A stretch of 64,000 nt of DNA from Pseudomonas delhiensis (GTDB taxonomy: Bacteria; Pseudomonadota; Gammaproteobacteria; Pseudomonadales; Pseudomonadaceae): assembly GCF_900187975.1 (NCBI RefSeq), contig NZ_FZPC01000004.1, positions 124,001 through 188,000 on the forward strand, written 5' to 3'. How positions within the stretch are numbered: position 1 is the stretch's first letter; the number at the start of each line of letters is the position of its first letter. The notes beneath the pieces were generated by a model. The model made no database searches. It saw only the letters and a program-made list of their open reading frames with translations, and was not told the origin of the DNA. Shown piece by piece: positions 22,101 through 31,444 of the stretch. The position numbers and the translations under genes were made by a program.

Positions 22101-22967
22101 TCAGCGCGGCAGCTCGATGCGCTCGCTTTCGCCGGGCACCTTCGGCCAGTCGCCGGCGGCCCAGCGCCGGCGGGCGTCGTCGATCAGCGCCGGGTCGCTG
22201 GCGACGAAGTTCCAGTTCATCCGCCGCGGGCCGTCCAGCGGCGCGCCACCGATCAGCACCGCGCGGCAGTCGGCGCAGGCGCTCAGCACCGGGCTTTCGC
22301 CCTCGGGCAGGACCAGCAGCTGGCGCAGCGGCACGGGCTCGTCGTCCAGCAGGGCCTCGCCCTCCAGCAGGTAGAGCGCCCGTTGCGGATGTTCGGGCGG
22401 CAGCGTCAGGGTGCTGCCGGCGACCATCCCGATGTCGGCGTACAGCGTCGGCGACAGCACCGGCACCGGCGAAGCCAGGCAGAAGCCGCTGCCGGCGATC
22501 AGGCGGATGCGCACGCCCAGGTTCTCGCTCTGCGGCAGGCTGGCCACGGGGTGGTGGCTGTAGCTCGGCTCGCGGCCTTCCTCGGCCTGCGGCAGGGCCA
22601 GCCAGAGCTGCAGCCCGTGCAGGCGCGAACCGCGCTCGCGCAAGGCCTGCGGGGTGCGTTCGACGTGGGCGACGCCGCGCCCGGCGGTCATCCAGCTGAC
22701 GTCACCGGGTAGCACCAGCTGGTCCGAGCCCAGGCTGTCCTTGTGCTGCACCTGGCCTTCGAACAGGTAGGTGAGGGTGGACAGGCCGATGTGCGGGTGC
22801 TGGTTGATGTTCATGCCCTGGCCCGGCGCGAAGTCGGTGGCCAGCATGTGGTCGAAGAACACGAAGGGGCCGATGCTGCGGAACTGCGCGGAGGGCAGGG
22901 CACGCAGGATGGGCATGCCCTCGACCTCGTCGGCGTGGGGGCGGATGGCGAAGGGGGCGGCGGTCAT
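22101..22967 (-). CDS. pirin family protein
   Basis: 288 residues, bicupin pirin family. The N-terminal cupin carries the metal ligand motif NQHPHIGLSTLTY with a following FEGQVQHKDS and GVAHVERTP, the usual three His and one Glu. The C-terminal pirin domain (RALYLLEGEALLDDE, LIGGAPLDGPRRMNWNFVAS) is complete. Bacterial pirins include quercetin dioxygenase-like enzymes and metabolic regulators; which applies is not visible. Located directly upstream of the sugar permease on the same strand. Confidence 0.9.
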   Translation of the reverse strand: MTAAPFAIRPHADEVEGMPILRALPSAQFRSIGPFVFFDHMLATDFAPGQGMNINQHPHIGLSTLTYLFEGQVQHKDSLGSDQLVLPGDVSWMTAGRGVAHVERTPQALRERGSRLHGLQLWLALPQAEEGREPSYSHHPVASLPQSENLGVRIRLIAGSGFCLASPVPVLSPTLYADIGMVAGSTLTLPPEHPQRALYLLEGEALLDDEPVPLRQLLVLPEGESPVLSACADCRAVLIGGAPLDGPRRMNWNFVASDPALIDDARRRWAAGDWPKVPGESERIELPR

Positions 22968-23426
22968 GGCGAGGCTTCCGGTGGGCTATGGCCATAGGAT
23001 AGCCGCTCGCCGCCGCACCGCTGCGCCTGGGCGCGGGCCGGTGCCGCCCGGTACCTTCGGTCGCCGACGGCCTGCCGTGGTCGTCCCGATGGTCAGATTT
23101 GTGAGTCGCAGTGGCGCGACCTGTCATTGCGGGCCTTCGTTGCCTGAAGTCCAATCCGTCTGGATCGCGCTTTCGTGCGATGGCCGGCGGCATGGGCGTT
23201 CATGCTTTCGGGTTGGCAAGTTGGGAAACAGTTTGTTACCTTGCTTGCACGATAGTGCCAAAATCCGCGTGCAGGGGATTCGCCAGAGGAGCCAGCGGGC
23301 GCCGGCAAGCGCCACTGTGGAGCTGTACTGCTGGGCCACTGGCCAGCAGCCGAGAAACGAATAAGAACAGCGCCGGACGCAATGCCCGGGGCGATAAATC
23401 TTGGCCGTCATGGAGGTAATGCTTCG
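22968..23426. other. gap between pirin and the DUF1302 gene, divergent promoters expected
   Basis: About 460 bases with no convincing gene in either strand. It must contain promoters for the divergent pirin/permease unit and the DUF1302/DUF1329 unit, but no hexamer pair stood out. TTGGCA at about 23215 with a downstream TTACCT is weak. No repeat of the REP families is present. Confidence 0.4.
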
Positions 23427-25400
23427 ATGAACCGTCGTACGTGCATCGAAAGGGGTTGGGGCTGCCAGGCGTTCTGGGCGCCCAGGCGAGCCGGCGCGCT
23501 CATGGGGTTGCTGCCGTTGCTGGTGGCGGGCAGTGCCCAGGCCGTCGAATTCAGCTTCGCCGACAACCAGCTCACCGGCTCGCTGGACAGTACCCTGTCG
23601 TATGGCGCCATGTGGCGTGTGCAGGGCCGCGGGACCGAGAACATAGACGACATCAACACCGACGACGGCAACCGCAACTTCGACAAGGGCCTGGTCTCCC
23701 AGGTGTTCAAGATCACCTCGGACCTCTCGGCCAAGTACCAGAACTACGGCCTGTTCATGCGTGGCACCGCCTACTACGACACGCAGATCATGGACAAGCG
23801 CAACGACTACCTGAGCACCACCGATGGCGTCGAGCGCCCCAGCCAGTCCTACCCCGACGACGACCGCTTCACCCAGGACACCCGCCATATAGCCGGGCGC
23901 AAGGCCGAGCTGCTCGACGCCTACCTCTCGGGCGACTGGGACGTCGCCGAGCACCCGGTCACCGGCCGTGTCGGCCGCCAGGTGCTGAACTGGGGCGAGA
24001 GCACCTTCTACCGCGGCGGCATCAACACCATCAACCCGGTGGACGCCTCGCGCTTCCACCTGCCGGGCTCGGAGCTCAAGGAAGTGCTGGTGCCGGTGGA
24101 GGCGCTGAGCTTCAACCTCGGGTTGACCGACAACCTGTCGATGGAAAGCTACTACCAGTGGAAGTGGAAGGAGACGCGCCTGGACCCGGTGGGCACCTAC
24201 TTCGCCGACACCGACCTGTTCGCCGACGGCGGCGACATCGCCTACACCACCGAGGACAGCCCGGCGTTCAAGCAGCTGCTGGCCGGCTACCCGCTGGTGG
24301 CCGGGCTCGGCCTGCTCGGCAACGGCCCGGCCGGCCCGAACGCCTACCTGAACCCCAACACCGGCACCTTCAAGGTGGCCAGCGTCGGCAAGGACCTCGA
24401 CGCCCGCGACAGCGGCGAATACGGCGTGGCCTTCCGCTACATCGCCGAGCAGCTCAACTCCACCGAGTTCGGCCTGTACTTCGTCAACTACCACGCCAAG
24501 GAACCCCAGGTGGCGGTGGACCTGCGCAGCTACCAGGGCGCCGACATCGCCGCCCTCAATGGCGTGCTCGGCCCGCTGGGCCTGGGCGAGGCGGTGCCCG
24601 GCCTGGCCACCCTGGACCTGGCCAGCAACGCCCAGGCGCGGCGCGACTACGTCGAAGACATCCGCATGTACGGCTTCAGCTTCAACACCACCCTGGGCGA
24701 CGCCTCGGTGGCCGGCGAGCTGGCCTACCGGCCGAACATGCCGATCAGCATCTCGGCCACCAACGACCTGCTCGGCGACCTGCTGACCCAGGGCGTGCTC
24801 GGCCTGACCAACCTCTACGACGCCAACATCCCGGCCGACCAGGCCTGCGCGGCGGTGTCCGGCAAGCAACTGTGCCGCGGCTCGCTGTTCCAGAACTACG
24901 AGCGCGCCGAGACCTACAACGCCTCGCTGACCGGCATCTACAACTTCGGCCCGCACATGACCTTCGACTCGGTGGTGGGCGTGGCCGAGGTCGCCGGCGA
25001 GTTCATCCGCGGCAGCAGCCTGGAATACACCGCCTGGGACGGCAGCAAGCGCAAATTCGTCGGCGCCCAGGACAAGTCCTACGTCGGCGGCTCCGACGAC
25101 GGCGACCAGATCAGCCGCGACAGCTACGGCTATACCCTGCTGCTCAGCGGTACCTGGAACGACGTGTTCGCCGGCGTGAAGCTCAGCCCCTACGTGGTCT
25201 ACCAGGACGACTTCAAGGGCAACTCGGACCGCACCGGCAACTTCATCGAAGGGCGCAAGGCCTACACCCTGGGCGCCGACGCCACCTACCTGAACAGCTT
25301 CCAGGTGGGCATGCAGTACACCAACTACTACGGCGCCGGGGTGAACAACTCCATGCGTGACCGCGACAACGTCTCGGTCAGCGCCAAGTACTCGTTCTGA
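23427..25400 (+). CDS. DUF1302 family outer-membrane protein
   Basis: 657 residues from ATG 23427, preceded by GGAGGTAATGCTTCG. The N-terminus is a long signal peptide with twin Arg residues and a hydrophobic core ending LLVAGSAQA before VEFSF. The mature protein is beta-rich with many aromatic/Asp/Asn strands and ends in SVSAKYSF, the Phe-terminal pattern of an outer-membrane barrel. DUF1302 proteins are usually encoded beside DUF1329 proteins, as here. In pseudomonads they are commonly linked to export or uptake of hydrophobic compounds, but the substrate is unknown. Confidence 0.85.
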   Translation: MNRRTCIERGWGCQAFWAPRRAGALMGLLPLLVAGSAQAVEFSFADNQLTGSLDSTLSYGAMWRVQGRGTENIDDINTDDGNRNFDKGLVSQVFKITSDLSAKYQNYGLFMRGTAYYDTQIMDKRNDYLSTTDGVERPSQSYPDDDRFTQDTRHIAGRKAELLDAYLSGDWDVAEHPVTGRVGRQVLNWGESTFYRGGINTINPVDASRFHLPGSELKEVLVPVEALSFNLGLTDNLSMESYYQWKWKETRLDPVGTYFADTDLFADGGDIAYTTEDSPAFKQLLAGYPLVAGLGLLGNGPAGPNAYLNPNTGTFKVASVGKDLDARDSGEYGVAFRYIAEQLNSTEFGLYFVNYHAKEPQVAVDLRSYQGADIAALNGVLGPLGLGEAVPGLATLDLASNAQARRDYVEDIRMYGFSFNTTLGDASVAGELAYRPNMPISISATNDLLGDLLTQGVLGLTNLYDANIPADQACAAVSGKQLCRGSLFQNYERAETYNASLTGIYNFGPHMTFDSVVGVAEVAGEFIRGSSLEYTAWDGSKRKFVGAQDKSYVGGSDDGDQISRDSYGYTLLLSGTWNDVFAGVKLSPYVVYQDDFKGNSDRTGNFIEGRKAYTLGADATYLNSFQVGMQYTNYYGAGVNNSMRDRDNVSVSAKYSF

Positions 25401-25423
25401 TCAGCCAGGTGATGGAGACTCGC

Positions 25424-26794
25424 ATGATCGCCAAGAAACCCATGATCGCGCTGCTGGCCCTGGCGGCCCTGGCGGCGACCGATGCCCGCGCGGCGGTGAG
25501 CGCCGACCAGGCCGCGCAGCTCAAGAGCAGCCTGACCCCCCTGGGCGCCGAGAAGGCCGGCAACGCCGCCGGCACCATCCCCGCCTGGAGCGGCGGCCTG
25601 ACCCAGGCCCCGGCAGGCTACAAGGGCCCGGGCAGCCACCACGTCGACCCCTTCGCCGGTGACAAGCCGCAGTTCACCATCACCAAGGCCAACCTGGAGC
25701 AGTACAAGGCACACCTGACCCCCGGCCAGGTCGCCCTGTTCAACACCTACCCGGACAGCTTCCAGATGCCGGTGTACCAGACCCGCCGCAGCGGCGCGGC
25801 GCCGCAGTGGGTGTACGACAACACCTTCCGCAACGCCACCAGCGGCAAGCTGGTGGAAGGCGGCAACGGCTTCGCCGACGCCTACGGCGGGGTGCCGTTC
25901 CCGATCCCGCAGAGCGGCCTGGAGGCGCTGTGGAACCACATCGCCCGCTACCGCGGCAGCTACATCGAGCGGCGCTCGGCGCAGACCGGCGTGCAGCGCA
26001 ACGGCGCCTACTCGCTGGTCACCAGCCAGGATGCCGCGCTGTTCCGCTTCTACGACCCCAAGGGCAGCTTCGACCAGTTGGGCAACACCCTGTTCTACTA
26101 CATGACCTTCACCACCGCCCCGGCGCGCCTGGTGGGCGAGGGCGCGCTGGTGCAGGAGACCCTCGACCAGGTCAGGGAACCGCGCCAGGCCTGGGGCTAC
26201 AGCCCCGGCCAACGCCGCGTGCGGCGCGCGCCGACGCTGGCCTACGACACCCCGATCGAGGACTCCGACGGCCTGCGCACCGCCGACGACACCGACATGT
26301 ACAACGGCGCGCCGGACCGCTACGACTGGACCCTCGTGGGCAAGAAGGAGATCTACATCCCCTACAACAACTATCGGGTCACCAGCCCCGAGGTGAAATA
26401 CAAGGACCTGCTCACCCCCGGCCACATCAACCCGAAATACACCCGCTACGAACTGCACCGGGTGTGGGTGGTGGAAGGCAAGCTCAAGCCCGGCGCGCGG
26501 CACATCTACAGCAAGCGCACCCTGTACCTCGACGAGGACAGCTGGGGCGCGGCGGTGGTCGACCAGTACGACGGCCGCGGCGAGCTGTGGCGCGTCTCCA
26601 TGGCCTACCTGAAGAACTTCTACGAGCAGCCCATGGTCTGGACCGCCCTGGACACCTTCCACGACCTGCAGTCGCGGCGCTACAGCGTGCAGTGGCTGGA
26701 CAACGAGGAGCCCGGCACCGCCGACTTCAGCAAGCCGGCCCCGGACGTGGCCGAGTTCAGCCCGGCGGCGCTGCGGAGGAAGGCCTCGCGCTAG
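25424..26794 (+). CDS. DUF1329 family periplasmic/envelope protein
   Basis: 456 residues from ATG 25424 (MIAKKPMIALLALAALAATDARA), a Sec signal peptide. GGAGA lies 7 nt upstream; GTG 25409 and ATG 25412 are also open but sit on or before the ribosome site. The mature protein has the family's GTIPAWSGGLTQAPAGYKGPG start and RYELHRVWVVEGKLKPGARH later in the chain. It resembles LolA/LolB-like periplasmic carriers in the literature's view of this family. It forms a two-gene unit with DUF1302, 23 nt apart. Confidence 0.85.
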   Translation: MIAKKPMIALLALAALAATDARAAVSADQAAQLKSSLTPLGAEKAGNAAGTIPAWSGGLTQAPAGYKGPGSHHVDPFAGDKPQFTITKANLEQYKAHLTPGQVALFNTYPDSFQMPVYQTRRSGAAPQWVYDNTFRNATSGKLVEGGNGFADAYGGVPFPIPQSGLEALWNHIARYRGSYIERRSAQTGVQRNGAYSLVTSQDAALFRFYDPKGSFDQLGNTLFYYMTFTTAPARLVGEGALVQETLDQVREPRQAWGYSPGQRRVRRAPTLAYDTPIEDSDGLRTADDTDMYNGAPDRYDWTLVGKKEIYIPYNNYRVTSPEVKYKDLLTPGHINPKYTRYELHRVWVVEGKLKPGARHIYSKRTLYLDEDSWGAAVVDQYDGRGELWRVSMAYLKNFYEQPMVWTALDTFHDLQSRRYSVQWLDNEEPGTADFSKPAPDVAEFSPAALRRKASR

Positions 26795-26806
26795 GGCGCG
26801 CTTTTT
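26787..26806 (+). terminator. intrinsic terminator overlapping the DUF1329 stop codon
   Basis: CGCGC at 26787-26791 pairs with GCGCG at 26796-26800, followed by CTTTTT. The four-base loop TAGG contains the gene's own TAG stop codon (26792-26794). Confidence 0.7.
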
Positions 26807-26814
26807 GTAGGATC

Positions 26815-27060
26815 GAGGGGACGCCCAGTTCTTGCTCACGAATGGAGTTTCCCGGAGGCTGCGGTGTCTCGGGTTGACTCCGTTCCCTCTCCCTAACCCT
26901 CGGCTGCGCGCCCCGCCCTGAAGGGAGAGGGGACCGTTCGGAGCTGGGCGATAGTCAGGCGTCAGCCGGTAATTACAGGAGTACTCTGTTATTTCAGCTG
27001 GCAGAGGACTAGCCCCCTCTCCCGCTTGCGGGAGAGGGCTGGGGAGAGGGTGCTCTCGCA
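26815..27060. repeat. about 245-bp composite intergenic repeat, copy 1
   Basis: Starts GAGGGGACGCCCAGTTCTTG and runs through GTTTCCCGGAGGCTGCGGTG, an inverted CCCTCTCCC/GGGAGAGGG block, GGGGACCGTTCGG, a variable middle and a second CTCTCCCGC-GCGGGAGAG block. The same order of pieces occurs at 32962-33210. The copies differ in the middle but keep their ends. Confidence 0.7.
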
Positions 27061-27082
27061 TCGCACAGAGCCCCCGGCAAGC

Positions 27083-27210
27083 GTAGGGCGTACAACCGTT
27101 CGCGGTTGTACGCCGTTACACCCATCTCGCTCCCGGCTTCGAGGCCGAGGCCGGAGCTGCGTGGGGCCAAGGTCAGGCGGCGGATAACCGCGAACGGTTA
27201 TTCGCCCTAC
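27083..27210. repeat. type I REPIN (two GTAG-ended REPs, head to head)
   Basis: Left REP at 27083-27114 (GTAGGGCGTACAACCGTTCG...) and right REP at 27179-27210 (GGCGGATAACCGCGAACGG...CCCTAC) enclose about 64 bp. The right end contains the stop codon of the outer-membrane factor gene. Confidence 0.8.
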
Positions 27211-28634
27211 GATCCCGCGGGCTCCTGCTCCCACCCGCCCCCCAACGCCTTGTACAACAGCGCCAGGTTCACCCCCACCGCCTCGCTACTGCGCACCTGG
27301 CGTTCCTCGCTGGCCAGCAGTTCGCGCTGGGCGCTCAGCACGTTGAGGAAGTCCACCGCGCCGGCCTTGTACTGCTCGCGGGCATTGGCCAGGGCCGTGC
27401 GGCCGTGTTCCACCGCCTCGTCCAGGGCCGCCAGCTCGCGCTGGTCGGCGGCGTAGTCGTTGAGCGCGTCGTCCACCTCGCGCCAGGCGTTGAGCACCGT
27501 GCGCCGGTAGGCGATGGCCGCTTCCTGCTGCTGGGCCTCGCGCAGGGCGAGCGTGCCCTTCAGCCGGCCGCCCTCGAAGATCGGCAGGCGCAGGCTGGGG
27601 CCGATGCCGAAGGTGCGGCTGTTCCAGTCGCCGAAGTTGGCCAGTTGCAGGGCCTGGAAGCCGAAGTCGCCGTTGAGGCTGATACGTGGGTAGAAGTCCG
27701 CCCGGGCCACGCCGATGCTGGCGGTGGCGGCGTGCAGCACGGCCTCGGCCTGGCGGATGTCCGGGCGGCGCCGGGCCAGCTCCGCGGGCAGGCCCACCGG
27801 CACCGCTTGCGGCGGGCGCGGGATGGGCCTGGCCTGCGCCAGCTCGCCGGCCAGGGCGCCGGGTTCCTCGCCGAGCAGGTAGGCCAGGGCGTTGAGCAGG
27901 CGCGCCTGGCGCTTCTGGCTGCCGGGCAGCTGCGACTCGATGACCGCCACCTGGGCCTTGGCCTCGGCGACGTCCAGCTCGGTGGCCACGCCCTCGGCGC
28001 GGCGCAGCTGGGTCAGCTCCAGGCTGTGCCGGGCGATGTCCAGGTTGCCGCGCAGGATCGCCTCGCGGCCCTGTTCGCCGCGCAGCTGCACGTAGTCGCG
28101 GGCGCTTTCGGCCAGTACCGCCACCAGCACGTCATGGCGGCTTTCCTCGCTGGCCCGCACCTGCGCCTCGGCGGCCTCCAGCTCGCGGCGCACGCGGCCC
28201 CACAGGTCCAGCTCCCAGCTCAGGGTGAAGCCGGCGTCGAGCTGGTTGAAGTTGTGCCGGCCGCCCTCGCCGGACGGGTCGGACAGGCCCACCTCGCTAT
28301 TGCGCTGGCGTGCATAGCCGGCGTTGCCGTCCACCTGCGGCACGGCGTCGGCGCCCAGGGCCTGGCGGATCGCGCGGCTCTGCTCCAGGCGCGCGGCGGC
28401 GGCCTGCAGGTCGAGGTTGCCGGCGGCCACGCGGGCCTGCAGGCGGTCCAGCTGCGGGTCGTCGAACAGGCGCCACCAGCGGCTTTCCACGGCGCCGTCG
28501 GCGGGGCGGCTGGCGACGTCGTCGCCCTTGGCGTTCCAGGCGGCCGGCGCCTGGGCGTCGGGCCGGCGGAAGTCCGGGCCGAGCGTGCAGGCGCCCAGGG
28601 CCAGGCAGGCGAGCAGGAGCGGGGCGTGCTTCAT
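27207..28634 (-). CDS. outer-membrane efflux lipoprotein (NodT/OprM-like)
   Basis: Outer-membrane channel of a tripartite efflux system, 475 residues. The signal peptide ends in the lipobox LGAC (Cys16), followed by TLGPDFRRPDAQAPAAW, the standard NodT-family opening. Two long helical/barrel repeats follow, with the diagnostic GLPAELARRRPDIRQAEAVL and the late REQYKAGAVDFLNVLSAQRELL. Start codon overlaps the stop of the membrane-fusion gene by 4 nt (ATGA). Third gene of the efflux operon. Its TAG stop is within a REP. Confidence 0.93.
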   Translation of the reverse strand: MKHAPLLLACLALGACTLGPDFRRPDAQAPAAWNAKGDDVASRPADGAVESRWWRLFDDPQLDRLQARVAAGNLDLQAAAARLEQSRAIRQALGADAVPQVDGNAGYARQRNSEVGLSDPSGEGGRHNFNQLDAGFTLSWELDLWGRVRRELEAAEAQVRASEESRHDVLVAVLAESARDYVQLRGEQGREAILRGNLDIARHSLELTQLRRAEGVATELDVAEAKAQVAVIESQLPGSQKRQARLLNALAYLLGEEPGALAGELAQARPIPRPPQAVPVGLPAELARRRPDIRQAEAVLHAATASIGVARADFYPRISLNGDFGFQALQLANFGDWNSRTFGIGPSLRLPIFEGGRLKGTLALREAQQQEAAIAYRRTVLNAWREVDDALNDYAADQRELAALDEAVEHGRTALANAREQYKAGAVDFLNVLSAQRELLASEERQVRSSEAVGVNLALLYKALGGGWEQEPAGS

Positions 28635-29698
28635 TGCGCGGCCACCCGTTCGCCGCCGGCGGAGGCGGTGTCGATGCTGGCGACCACCGACATGCCCACG
28701 CGCAGGTGGGCCAGCAGCGCCTGGTCCGGCTCCAGGACGATCTTCACCGGGATGCGCTGCACCACCTTGGTGAAGTTGCCGGTGGCGTTGTCCGGGGCGA
28801 TGGGCGCGAAGCTCAGGCCGGTGGCCGGGGCGATGCTGTCGACGTGGCCGCGCAGCACCGCGCCGGGGAAGGTGTCGACGCGCACGCTGACGGCCTGGCC
28901 GGGGCGCACCTCGGTGAGCTGGGTTTCCTGGAAGTTGCCGACCACGTAGGCCTGCTGCAGCGGCACCACCGCCAGCAGCGGGCTGCCCGGGGTGACGTAG
29001 GCGCCGACGCGCACGCCGCGGCGGCCGACCATGCCGTCGAAGGGCGCGCGGATCTCGCAGTAGGACAGGTTCAACTGCGCCTGCTCGAGCTGCGCCTGGG
29101 TGCGCTGCACCGCGCTCTGCGCCTCCATCTGCTGGGCCTGCAGCACTTCCAGCTGCTTGCGTGCGGCCAGGTGGGCGGCGCGGGCCTTGTCCAGGGCGGC
29201 CTGGGCGTTGTCCAGGCGCGAGCGCGCCTGCTGGGCGTTCTGCAGGGTGCCGGCGCCCCGGCTGGCGAGGCTCTGGTAGCGCTCCAGCTCCTGGCGGGCG
29301 AAGCGCTGGCTGGCCTGGTCGGCCTCGACCTGGGCGGCGCTCTGGGCGATCACCGCCTGCTGGCGCTCCAGGTCGGCGCCGACGTGGCGCAGGCGCGCCC
29401 GCGCCGAGAGCAGGTCGGCCTCGGCGGCGGCCAGCGCGGCCCGGTAGTCGCGCGCATCGATGCGCGCCAGCAGCTGGCCGGCCTTCACCGGCTGGTTGTC
29501 TTCCACCCGCACGCTTTCCACGGTGCCGGCGACCTTGGGCGCCACCAGGGTGAAGTCGGCGTGCACGTAGGCATCGTCGGTGCTCTGTTCGCGCTCCGGG
29601 CCGAGCAGGCGCAGCAGCAGCCAGGCCAGGGCGGCGAGCAGCACGACCGCGGCCAGCAGCAGGCTGGCGCGGCGGGAGGTGAGGGCGGTCTTGGACAT
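28631..29698 (-). CDS. EmrA/HlyD-type membrane fusion protein
   Basis: Periplasmic adaptor of the efflux system, 355 residues from ATG 29698 (MSKTALTSRRAS). One N-terminal membrane helix is followed by STDDAYVHADFTLVAPKVAGTV, the first lipoyl half, a long Gln/Ala-rich coiled-coil hairpin (about 90-200), and the second half CEIRAPFDGMVGRRGVRVGAYV. The longer open frame upstream belongs to another frame of the MFS gene. It is the second gene of the operon, 17 nt after the permease and overlapping the outer-membrane gene. Confidence 0.93.
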   Translation of the reverse strand: MSKTALTSRRASLLLAAVVLLAALAWLLLRLLGPEREQSTDDAYVHADFTLVAPKVAGTVESVRVEDNQPVKAGQLLARIDARDYRAALAAAEADLLSARARLRHVGADLERQQAVIAQSAAQVEADQASQRFARQELERYQSLASRGAGTLQNAQQARSRLDNAQAALDKARAAHLAARKQLEVLQAQQMEAQSAVQRTQAQLEQAQLNLSYCEIRAPFDGMVGRRGVRVGAYVTPGSPLLAVVPLQQAYVVGNFQETQLTEVRPGQAVSVRVDTFPGAVLRGHVDSIAPATGLSFAPIAPDNATGNFTKVVQRIPVKIVLEPDQALLAHLRVGMSVVASIDTASAGGERVAAQ

Positions 29699-29715
29699 GG
29701 TGTCTTTTCCGGATT

Positions 29716-31287
29716 TCAGTGAACGGGGGCGACCGGGCGCGGCGGGTAGACCCGCAGCGGCATCACGGCGATCAGCGGGAGCAGGGCGGCGGCCAGCCAG
29801 GCCATGCACCAGAGGGTGTCGGCGGCGGCCAGCACGCTGGCCTGGCCGTGGACCTGGGCGGCCAGGCGCGGCAGCTCGCCGTCGAGCTGGCCGAGGCGCA
29901 GGCCCAGGGCCTGGGGCGCGGCGCCGAGGTGGTCGACCAGGCGGTTGGAGTGGTAGTGCTCGCGCCAGGTCATGAGGATGCCCACCAGGCTGCTGCCGAC
30001 CACCGCGGCGAAGGCCCGCACGCTGTTGAACCAGGCCGAGGCGAAGGGCCCCTCGATGGGCGCCACCACGCTGGTGGCGGACATCAGCAGCGGCACCACC
30101 GCCATGGGCTGGCCGACGATCTGCAGGCTGAGCAGCAGGTAGAAGTCGTCCCGCGTCCAGTCGCTGGTCAGCTGGCTCATGCCGTAGGCGGAGAGGCCGC
30201 ACAGGGCGATGCCGATGGCCAGCACCCAGCGGCAGTCGACGCGGGGGATGTTGCACAGCCCGGCCACCAGTGGCAGCGTCAGCAGCTGCGGCAGGGCCAC
30301 CAGCAGGGCCATGGGCGCGCTCTGCAGCGGGCGGTAGCCGTGGGCGGCGGCCAGGTACGAGGCCGGCACGCCGGCGCAGGCGCCGAGCACCACCAGGATG
30401 CCACCGAGGGTCAGCAGCGAGTGGCTGAGGTTGCGCCGCTTGAGCAGGTCCAGGCGGAAGAACGGCAGCGGGTGCGTCCACTCGTTGAGGAAGAAGGCCA
30501 CCAGCAGCGCCGCGCCGCCCACCACCAGCAGGGTGGCCAGGTCGGACGCGAACCAGTCCAGGCGCTCGCCCTGCAGCAGGCCCAGCACCAGCATGAGGAT
30601 GCCCGGCAGGCCGAGGGCCACGCCTATCCAGTCGAACTGGCGGAAGCGTTCCAGGCGCGGCGGGTCCTGGGGGATGCCCCAGGCCACCGCGGCCAGGGCG
30701 AAGGCGCACAGCGGGATGACCTGCCAGAACACCCACTGCCAGCCGACGTACTCGGTCCACAGCGCCGCCAGCGGCATGCCCAGGTTGGGCGCGAAGGTGG
30801 CGGTCAGGGCATAGGCGCCCAGGCCGTAGAGCTTGATGCCCGGCGGCAGGAAGCGCAGCGCCACTGTCATCAGCATCGGCGGCAGGCAGCCGCCGGCCAG
30901 GCCCTGCAGGGCGCGCAGCAGGTACAGCGTCTGCACGTTGGGGGCGAAGGGGCAGAGCAGCGCCAGCAGGGCGAAGGCGACGATGGCGCCGAGGGTGAAG
31001 CGGCGCAGCGAGAAGGTCACCGAGAACCAGGGCGCGAAGGCCATGGCGGCGACCTGGAAGGCGGCGTACAGCGCCAGCAGCCAGGTGCCTTCGTCGTGGC
31101 CGATGGCCAGGGCGCCGCGCACGTCGGTCATCGCCAGGTCGGTGACCTTGTCGTTGAGCCCGGCGCTGAGCGAGGCGACCAGCACGCCGAGCATGCCTAC
31201 CAGGATGCGCGGGCCGAAGGGCTGCGCGGCGGGCCTGGCCGGCTGGGCGGCGGAGGGGGTGGCGAGCGGAGTGAGTGCGGCGGTCAT
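29716..31287 (-). CDS. EmrB/QacA-type (DHA2) drug-efflux MFS permease
   Basis: Inner-membrane proton antiporter of the efflux system. From ATG 31287 (MTAALTPLATPSAAQ) it has 523 residues and about fourteen helices. LRALQGLAGGCLPPMLMTVALRF and GWQWVFWQVIP are DHA2 features. ATG 31335 is an alternative in-frame start, but the chosen one has a GAGG ribosome site and begins just before the first helix. First gene of the permease/adaptor/channel operon; drug specificity cannot be read. Confidence 0.9.
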   Translation of the reverse strand: MTAALTPLATPSAAQPARPAAQPFGPRILVGMLGVLVASLSAGLNDKVTDLAMTDVRGALAIGHDEGTWLLALYAAFQVAAMAFAPWFSVTFSLRRFTLGAIVAFALLALLCPFAPNVQTLYLLRALQGLAGGCLPPMLMTVALRFLPPGIKLYGLGAYALTATFAPNLGMPLAALWTEYVGWQWVFWQVIPLCAFALAAVAWGIPQDPPRLERFRQFDWIGVALGLPGILMLVLGLLQGERLDWFASDLATLLVVGGAALLVAFFLNEWTHPLPFFRLDLLKRRNLSHSLLTLGGILVVLGACAGVPASYLAAAHGYRPLQSAPMALLVALPQLLTLPLVAGLCNIPRVDCRWVLAIGIALCGLSAYGMSQLTSDWTRDDFYLLLSLQIVGQPMAVVPLLMSATSVVAPIEGPFASAWFNSVRAFAAVVGSSLVGILMTWREHYHSNRLVDHLGAAPQALGLRLGQLDGELPRLAAQVHGQASVLAAADTLWCMAWLAAALLPLIAVMPLRVYPPRPVAPVH

Positions 31288-31414
31288 GGCCGGGCCTCGC
31301 GAAGGAGGCCGCGGGCCGCGCACGGGGTCGGGCAAGGCATGGCGTCACTGGATTCTGGTGTTTGGCCCAGTCTAGGGAGCGCCGATCAGTGTGAAAATTG
31401 AAATGTCCAAAACA

Positions 31415-31439
31415 AATCAGTGCGTTCCATGCACTGATT
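31415..31439 (-). terminator. hairpin after the LysR gene
   Basis: AATCAGTGC at 31415-31423 pairs with GCACTGATT at 31431-31439 around GTTCCAT. On the reverse strand it is followed by TGTTTTGG, so it can end transcription of the LysR gene. Being just upstream of the efflux operon, it could alternatively be a regulator binding palindrome. Confidence 0.6.
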
Positions 31440-31444
31440 GGTCG

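Noticed and set aside
29716-31348. Extension of the membrane-fusion protein upstream through the permease region (905 codons)
   Set aside because: The upstream part is an out-of-frame, Arg/Pro-rich read of the permease gene; the natural start is ATG 29698.
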